A DNA stretch of 64,000 nucleotides from Corbicula japonica (lineage: Eukaryota > Mollusca > Bivalvia > Venerida > Cyrenidae): NCBI GenBank assembly GCA_038501625.1, contig JAZAYU010000019.1:2998501-3062500 (forward strand), in the 5' to 3' direction. Under the pieces are notes generated by a model. It did not search any database, was not told the origin of the DNA, and saw only the letters and a program-made list of their open reading frames with translations. Below are positions 36,165-64,000 of this stretch, one piece after another. The first letter of the stretch is position 1. Each line of letters begins with the position of its first letter. A program made the position numbers and the translations under genes.

Positions 36165-36790
36165 CCAACTATTTGTGCGCAATAAGAGCTTTTCTATATA
36201 TACGATGGTCGCTCTTCGCGCACAACCCAGTTACTATTCAAATCAATGCGGAAAATTTTCCTTCTATTTCTATATGCCGCCGATCGGAAAATGAATCGCA
36301 TCTTTTGCCGGCTTCATAAAGCATCTTAAACCATATTTATTTAAAAAAAAAATTACATACCTGAGAAGCCGCATTCAAGTAGAATCAATATATGTAATCC
36401 TTTATAAGAAACGTTTTCTTTTTTTGTGCAAAACTGTTATAAACCTCCACCCATGTCGATTACACCGCATAAAGTTTATCTGACTAGCGTTTATCGATAA
36501 TTTTCACCGTGTAAACGGCATATGCTGTGGTAGGTTTAACAAGTTATTTTGTGGATTATTCGTTCATTTTATTGTTACTTTTATCATTATTTATGTTTTA
36601 TAACGATATTGGACATACCAGTGTTGAAATTTTCACGTGGGAGTGAAAATAAAAAGAATTTAAATCGGGTCGATTTCCACCACAGTTTTGATCGTAACTG
36701 CTTGAGACGAAAAGGACAGACAACGAAAACGTCCGTATGATAATGCGTCTGGGCTTGCAGTCGAATTAGTGAGACTAATTGTAAATGCAG
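36165..36790 (+). promoter_or_regulatory. ALLC upstream region / likely promoter and 5' leader
   Basis: Lies directly before the ALLC start and is homologous to 25003-25690. Candidate core-promoter text CTATATATACGATGG is at about 36196. The block TTTCCACCACAGTT to AAAGGACAGACA (36671-36722) is the best conserved part between the copies. The transcription start cannot be fixed from sequence alone. Confidence 0.45.
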
Positions 36791-36813
36791 TTTAATAATT
36801 TGAAAAATTAAAC

Positions 36814-58564
<21,751 letters not shown>

Positions 58565-59583
58565 TGTAAATTTCAAAATCTTGAGTACCATCTGGTGTTC
58601 CCTTAAACAACATGGGTATGTACTGTAACATGCTTGACTACAAATTCTAAAAGTGTTCTCTTTTTTAAAGATTTTCAACCAATCACTTCAAACATTATGA
58701 TACACCAGTATAGTACAAGATAGACAAAACTTATGTGAAAACATCCTATAAAGGTCTTTTTTAGCAAATTATAATTATGAATAGTCATAGTTACACAAAA
58801 ACAAATGCCCTTTGAAAACATGAACTCATTAAAAAATTTTAATGCTTATCAGATTTTATTGACGTAAAGAAAGAGTAAAAAACGCTCAGGAGTGAGTTCA
58901 CTAGATCCATGGTGTTGATTTTTAAAATGACACGTGAAAATGGCCTTCATAGCTTGTATTTAGGGTAAACCTATCTTGGACCATATATCAACAGTTTGTT
59001 AGAAAAGAATAATTTAAAGTCAAAACTCATTTTTATAAAATGAAATGTTGTCTTGTTAGCACACTATAAAATCAAATCATTTTCAACTTACATTTCACCA
59101 TATCTCTCATATGTTGCTGTACATAGCCCTTTGCTCAAATGTTGTAAATTATTGTTTTGCACAAAGCTTTAAAAGATTCTTACAACACAATAATAATTGA
59201 TTTAATTTTGCCAAGGCTTACAATTGAGCGAAATGCAAGAAAATGAAACCAGTGCAAAATACAATAATTCCACAGTATATGTAGTCCAAGATTTATTTTT
59301 CAAGCAAACATCCCTTAACAACTCTGCTCAATCCGTATTTTGTGCTGTTAGGATAACATGAGTGATTGTTCTGCATTTTTATCCAAGTTTTCTTTGGAAA
59401 ACCCAGGTTATTAAGTTTTTGTTTAATTTCACTTTTTTAGTAACCATTCAAGATAGAGTTTTGAAAGTTGTCTGACATCACAGTAGCAAATATCAGGACA
59501 AGTTTCATAACACTTCATTGTTTTATCATAGTTATGTCCCCTTTTTACTTAAAAATAAGACATTTTAATATGTTTATACAGTT
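58565..59583 (+). other. ALLC 3' UTR / downstream DNA
   Basis: AT-rich, no exon. No poly(A) signal could be tied to the gene with confidence. Confidence 0.4.
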
Positions 59584-59850
59584 AACCAGAAGAATCTCAG
59601 AAGTATTTACAATTTTACACAGTATACCAGAAGAATCTCAGAAGTAATTACAATTTTACAGAGTATACCAGAAGAATCTCAGAAGTAATTACAATTTTAC
59701 ACAGTATACCAGAAGAATCTCAGAAGTAATTACAATTTTACACAGTATACCAGAAGAATCTCAGAAGTAATTACAATTTTATACAGTTACCAGAAGAATC
59801 TCAGAAGTAATTACAATTTTACACAGTATACCAGAACAATCTCAGAAGTT
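59584..59850. repeat. 41-bp tandem repeat, about 6 copies
   Basis: Units CCAGAAGAATCTCAGAAGTA then ATTACAATTTTACACAGTAT, highly uniform, so recent or homogenised. One kb past the ALLC stop. Confidence 0.93.
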
Positions 59851-62690
59851 ATTAAAATGCTGACATTCTCAGACCGATTTTCCATTCTATGCAGTCCTCG
59901 GTCGCACAAGCCTTGGGAAAAACTGTTATTTTGAAATTAATTTGTTTCTGTTGAAACATGCACACTTTGCTCACATTGTTTTTATTTTGATGTTATACCC
60001 CTGGTATGAAGCGAGATGATCAAAGACCTGTGAAAATCCTTTTTTATTGAAAATCGGTACCTTTCTTGCTTTCAATTTAAGTTCATTTACAGTAAATGGA
60101 TTCTGTATATGTTAATGGTTAATGAATGGTTATTTGTAGTAATTATATTGGTAGAACCAACAACAGGATATTTTGTTGCAACAGTATTGTACCAAATATT
60201 TTTTATTCTATGTTCATATTCAGTTAGAATAAGAAGTTTTCAGCAGATATTCAGGTGTTTTTTGTGTGTAAATATCTCCAATGATGAAACATACATGCAT
60301 GCATATTTCAAGCGTTCTTGTTGATTTATGACATTTTTAAAATATATTTTTAAGTATTTTCTGGATTAGGCTTTATCAATCTTCATATGATTATTAACTA
60401 TAAACCTTTTACTACTTAATAATAAAATTGTTAGATGAGTGTTGTTCTTGTCAATGTTCATAGAGCTGCATGCCAGCTCGAATGGTTATGATAATGAAAA
60501 TAGGTTGTCTCCCTTATACTGCAATTTGATAAACTCATTTAACATAAAACAAGTTAGAAGTAGGCAAAAACGCGCAGCAAATGTACTGTCCTTAATGTAT
60601 TTAATCAAATACAGCACACTACTGTTGACATAATTGTATAAAAAAAATCATCCTAGAGGCAAAAGATTGATTGAAAGTGGCAAGATATGGATTGGCACTA
60701 GAGTTTTTATGTGATTACAAAGTTGTACAATCAAGTTTTGGACATTCTACAGAATTTTTATTTCTTTAAATGTATCATTGTAACTGTAAATAAGTGTACC
60801 TGAATACCATCAACTAAAAATAAATTTATTGTAGGACTTTGCGCTACGTTAGTAATAATTTTTAGTTAAAACTAATAAATGTCTCCGGTTAAAACAATAT
60901 TTCAACATAAACAAAATAAAACATTGCACTCTAAATGCCCATGTATGTTTCACATTATAATGACATTTCTAGTGCAAATTTATTCCAAGAAATTTAACAT
61001 TTTGTTGAACTGACTTTTTTATGACCTTTTTAATATAAAATATTTTTCTTCTTTTGGTAAGATTTATTTGCAAAAGATGCTTCATTTAAAACCAGTTGAA
61101 TTCATGCATGTGATTAGTCTCAAAATAAGAAACTATGTTAAAAGCCTATGTTTAAGCGTGTTGTAAGAAGATAAAAGAAAGGCAGCAAAATGATTGTGAT
61201 AATACATTCATGTAATATTTGCTGTAGAAACAATAATCTTTTATGATTCTGAAATACACTGAAAGAAGAAATATCTTTAAAATGATAAACGGCGTGGATG
61301 GTATATGAAATGATGCAGTTTATAGCTGCTATCATTCACTTCATCACGATTTAAGTGTAAATTAAATCATCTCATTGAGAATCCTACACAATGACTTTTT
61401 ATTAAAATTACTTAGATTTTATGGTTAAATTACATACCACACAGAATAAGGAAGAGATAAATAGATTTTAGTTTTGTTTATAAATGTGAATCTAATAATT
61501 ATGAAAAACGTATTTTAATGGTCTTGGCTTTATTAATACCTTAAACATAATAAACAAGGCAGTAGAGGTTGTATCAATTATCAATAAATAAATTCAGTAA
61601 AGATCTTAAGACATATTGTTAGCAATAAAAAGTAATAAAAGTTATAATTGTTTTCTTTATAGAATTGAAAAGAATTAATTAGGAAAATGAAACAATTCTA
61701 GAATATACCGCAACTTTCTAGTCTATGAAAGCTTTAATAGCAATCTGACAAAAATCATCTAATGAAAACCACTACGCCAACATGTTCTTAGATCTGACTT
61801 GAGTGCGATTGCTTTAATAGCGGACTCGAAGTTTTTTCGCGTAACATATTACACGTAGTTGCCAGATTTAAGACAAGTAAGCACATCGTACAATCCTCCC
61901 TCGTGACAAAGAATGAATTTTATATAAGAAACGTATTGTAAAAGGTCTTGGTTTTGTTTATTCGTATTATATAATGTATTAGAAGATATATCAATTGCTG
62001 AAAGAATAAAATTCATATTTAGTGAAGATTTCAAGACTTAAATGGCGTTCTCATTGTTTATATTGCGTAGCATATTATATGCATTACATTTTGGATAGGT
62101 TAATTAAGAGTGACTGTATTGTTTTTGACAAATAAACCTAACCAATGACGAGTGCTGGAGTGTGCCTCATTTTTCATCTTTCGACTTAACAAAATAGCAA
62201 AGATCTAAACGTCACAGCAGCAATCATTTCAAACTGTGTAATCTAATTGTTTAAAAATCCCACTAGGTACCTCATTACCCTGCTAGATGCCTCTCTGGTA
62301 TATTAAGCTACCAATAGAAAAAGTTTATTTCATTTTCCCGCTGCATAATATTAGATCACGAGTATTTTTTACAACACTTCATTGGTAAATAAATTAGGTC
62401 AAAAGTGAGCTTAGACAGCTACGCCGAATCAAAAGTGAGCTTAGACAGCTATGCCGAAAAAACCTACCATGACGAAACGAAGCTGGTGTTCAATGCAATC
62501 ATGTCTACACCCAGATCGGCCTCAGTGTCTGCACTGACCAATCAGAGTCTACACTCAGTCACAGGACAGGTCTTCATGCATTTAGAAAACAGTGGAGGTC
62601 TTTTATGACCATGTAAATCTGCAATTAGATCAGGATCTACACTAGTGTTGTTTTGTCATGGAATTTCACAAACAGTGGTTTCATGCTTCT
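59851..62690. other. Unannotated AT-rich DNA
   Basis: No gene recognised. A diverged pair 61495-61615 and 61918-62040 shares AACGTATT, GGTCTTGG and TATCAATT in order. A 31-bp direct duplication (GTGAGCTTAGACAGCTA) lies at about 62403-62462. Confidence 0.45.
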
Positions 62691-62838
62691 GTGCCCAAGG
62701 TTATAAAGCTGAGCATTGAAACCAGTCTCAAATCTCAAGCATCTGATTGGCTGAAATGGCGACTGGTCGCCATTTCAGCGAATCAGATGCTTGAGATTTG
62801 AGACTGGTTTCCATACTTAGCTTTATAACCTTGGGCAC
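62691..62838. mobile_element. Foldback MITE, copy 3 (most complete)
   Basis: 148-bp near-perfect palindrome: GTGCCCAAGGTTATAAAGCT at the left and AGCTTTATAACCTTGGGCAC at the right, centre GCGACTGGTCGC. Confidence 0.92.
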
Positions 62839-62945
62839 AAATCACAAATTATCTAGGCAATGTTGCAGCCAAAATTTCTTGCAATTAATTTAAAATGTTT
62901 ATGACAATATGAGATAATGTGATTTATGTTATGTTGACTTTTCAA

Positions 62946-63670
62946 GAGATCAAATGTTAAGAGGTCGCAAACATTGCAAATGGCGAAGACCGGTTAAAAT
63001 TTCAAAAATGAATTTTGGGGGAAATACTTATTGCCACCTAGATATTAGTAAAGAAATGTATTTAGCTATGGATGTTGTAAATGTTTGCAAGCTCAATTTA
63101 GTCTAATTCATGTTCTAATTACCAAGCACATACTAAAACAAAAGAAAAACCGTTTGCATGAGAACTCTGAAATTCATGAACAATATACCAAAGCAACTTA
63201 TACCTGAAAAAGGTATATGCTGTTCTACAATGTTTAGTGCCAATTCATCAAAATAATGTTAGGGGTTTCAAGAAATTCAAGGAAAACCTACTTCCTGGTT
63301 CAAAGTGAAAGTGAAAGTAGGAAGTAAGTTTTCCTTGAATTTCTTGAAACCCCTAACATTATTTTGACGAATTGGCACTAAACATTGTAGACCAGCATAT
63401 ACTTATTTCAGGTATGAGTTACTTTGGTATATTGTTCATGAATTTCAGAGTTCTCATGCAAATGGTTTTTCTTTTGTTTTAGTATGTGCTGGGTAATTAG
63501 AACATGAATTAGACTAAACTGAGCTTGCAAACATTTACTAAATCCATAGCTTAATCCATTTATTTACTAAAATCTAGGTGGCAATAAGTATTTCCCCCAA
63601 AATTCATTTTTTGAAATTTTAGCCTGTCTTCGCCATTTGCAATGTTTGCGATACCTTAAGTTGAGCTCTC
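62946..63670. repeat. Long inverted repeat, about 340-bp arms, short loop
   Basis: The left arm (to about 63297) and right arm (from about 63321) are inverse copies with few mismatches, joined by a loop of about 23 bp (TTCAAAGTGAAAGTGAAAG). Paired landmarks: TCGCAAACATTGCAAATGGC / GCCATTTGCAATGTTTGCGA, TAGTGCCAATTC / GAATTGGCACTA, GTTAGGGGTTTCAAGAAATT / AATTTCTTGAAACCCCTAAC. No ORF spans it. Confidence 0.93.
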
Positions 63671-63689
63671 CAGGGTCCACAATCATAAG

Positions 63690-63745
63690 CTGGAGCACAG
63701 TCGCCATTTTAGCGAATCAGATGCTTGAGATTTGAGATTGGGTAC
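63690..63745. mobile_element. Half of a foldback MITE
   Basis: GTCGCCATTTTAGCGAATCA then GATGCTTGAGATTTGAGA matches the right half of 62691-62838; the left half is missing. It lies just beyond the long hairpin. Confidence 0.75.
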
Positions 63746-64000
63746 TTTTGTTATATTATGAAATGAAAAAAATGTTTCAGATAACTGTTTTGCAATTTGT
63801 TGGGAAAAATCATGTTGTATTGATGTGAAAATATGGCATTTATGTACATATATTGAGTTGCATGATTTATTGAACACTGTCCAGTGTTTACAATATTGAG
63901 TGGCAGTAATTTGCTTCTCAACGACTACTCGTGAACAGGATCCAGGAAACCAAGCCTACATCATTCGTTTTCATACTTTCAACATTAAGTTTCATCTATT
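63746..64000. other. Unannotated DNA to window edge
   Basis: Nothing recognised. Confidence 0.4.

Overview
This is a eukaryotic window, almost certainly from a bivalve mollusc. Three things point there: GT-AG split genes of animal type, very AT-rich non-coding DNA, and a dense set of short transposons typical of bivalves. The transposons include 'pearl'-like elements built from tandem cores, an ACGG microsatellite and terminal hairpins. The species cannot be named from the sequence; a clam-like bivalve is my guess.

Two protein-coding genes can be reconstructed with confidence. On the minus strand, three 5' exons (24104 down to 15216) encode the F-box and linker of an FBXW4/dactylin-like F-box/WD40 protein; its WD40 exons are not visible and probably lie left of the window. 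On the plus strand, twelve exons (36814 to 58564) join in frame into a complete allantoicase (ALLC) of about 391 residues. It has both allantoicase repeats and a C-terminal AKL, which fits a PTS1 peroxisome signal. A third, weaker gene is suggested on the minus strand by a Lys-rich terminal exon (27804-27970) and a possible 33-nt upstream exon (30977-31009).

The rest is repeats. 1-4930 is a 54-bp minisatellite. 4931-15215 carries tandem-core elements, a long TAGTA/TGGTA microsatellite, a decayed mariner with intact ends, a pogo-like element and a perfect 103-bp palindrome. FBXW4 intron 2 (15468-22310) holds a second, unrelated 54-bp minisatellite and a 2.3-kb tandem-core element carrying telomere-like TTAGGG patches and a nested insertion. 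24640-36800 contains a roughly 600-bp duplication of the ALLC upstream region, two CCAACGTTGG arrays in opposite orientation, a LINE 3' fragment, several TIR elements and nested tandem-core elements.

The ALLC introns are loaded with DNA transposons: a TTAA element, a mariner fragment, two hAT elements with exact 8-bp target duplications (one carrying a BED zinc-finger remnant and ending 23 bp from an exon), TTAA-flanked piggyBac-like MITEs and foldback MITEs. The right end (58565-64000) has a 41-bp tandem repeat and a near-perfect hairpin with arms of about 340 bp.

The two main genes act in unrelated pathways: ubiquitin ligase substrate recognition (FBXW4) and purine/urate breakdown (ALLC). 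I see no functional cluster. The notable biology is the transposon architecture and the way it presses on the ALLC exons.
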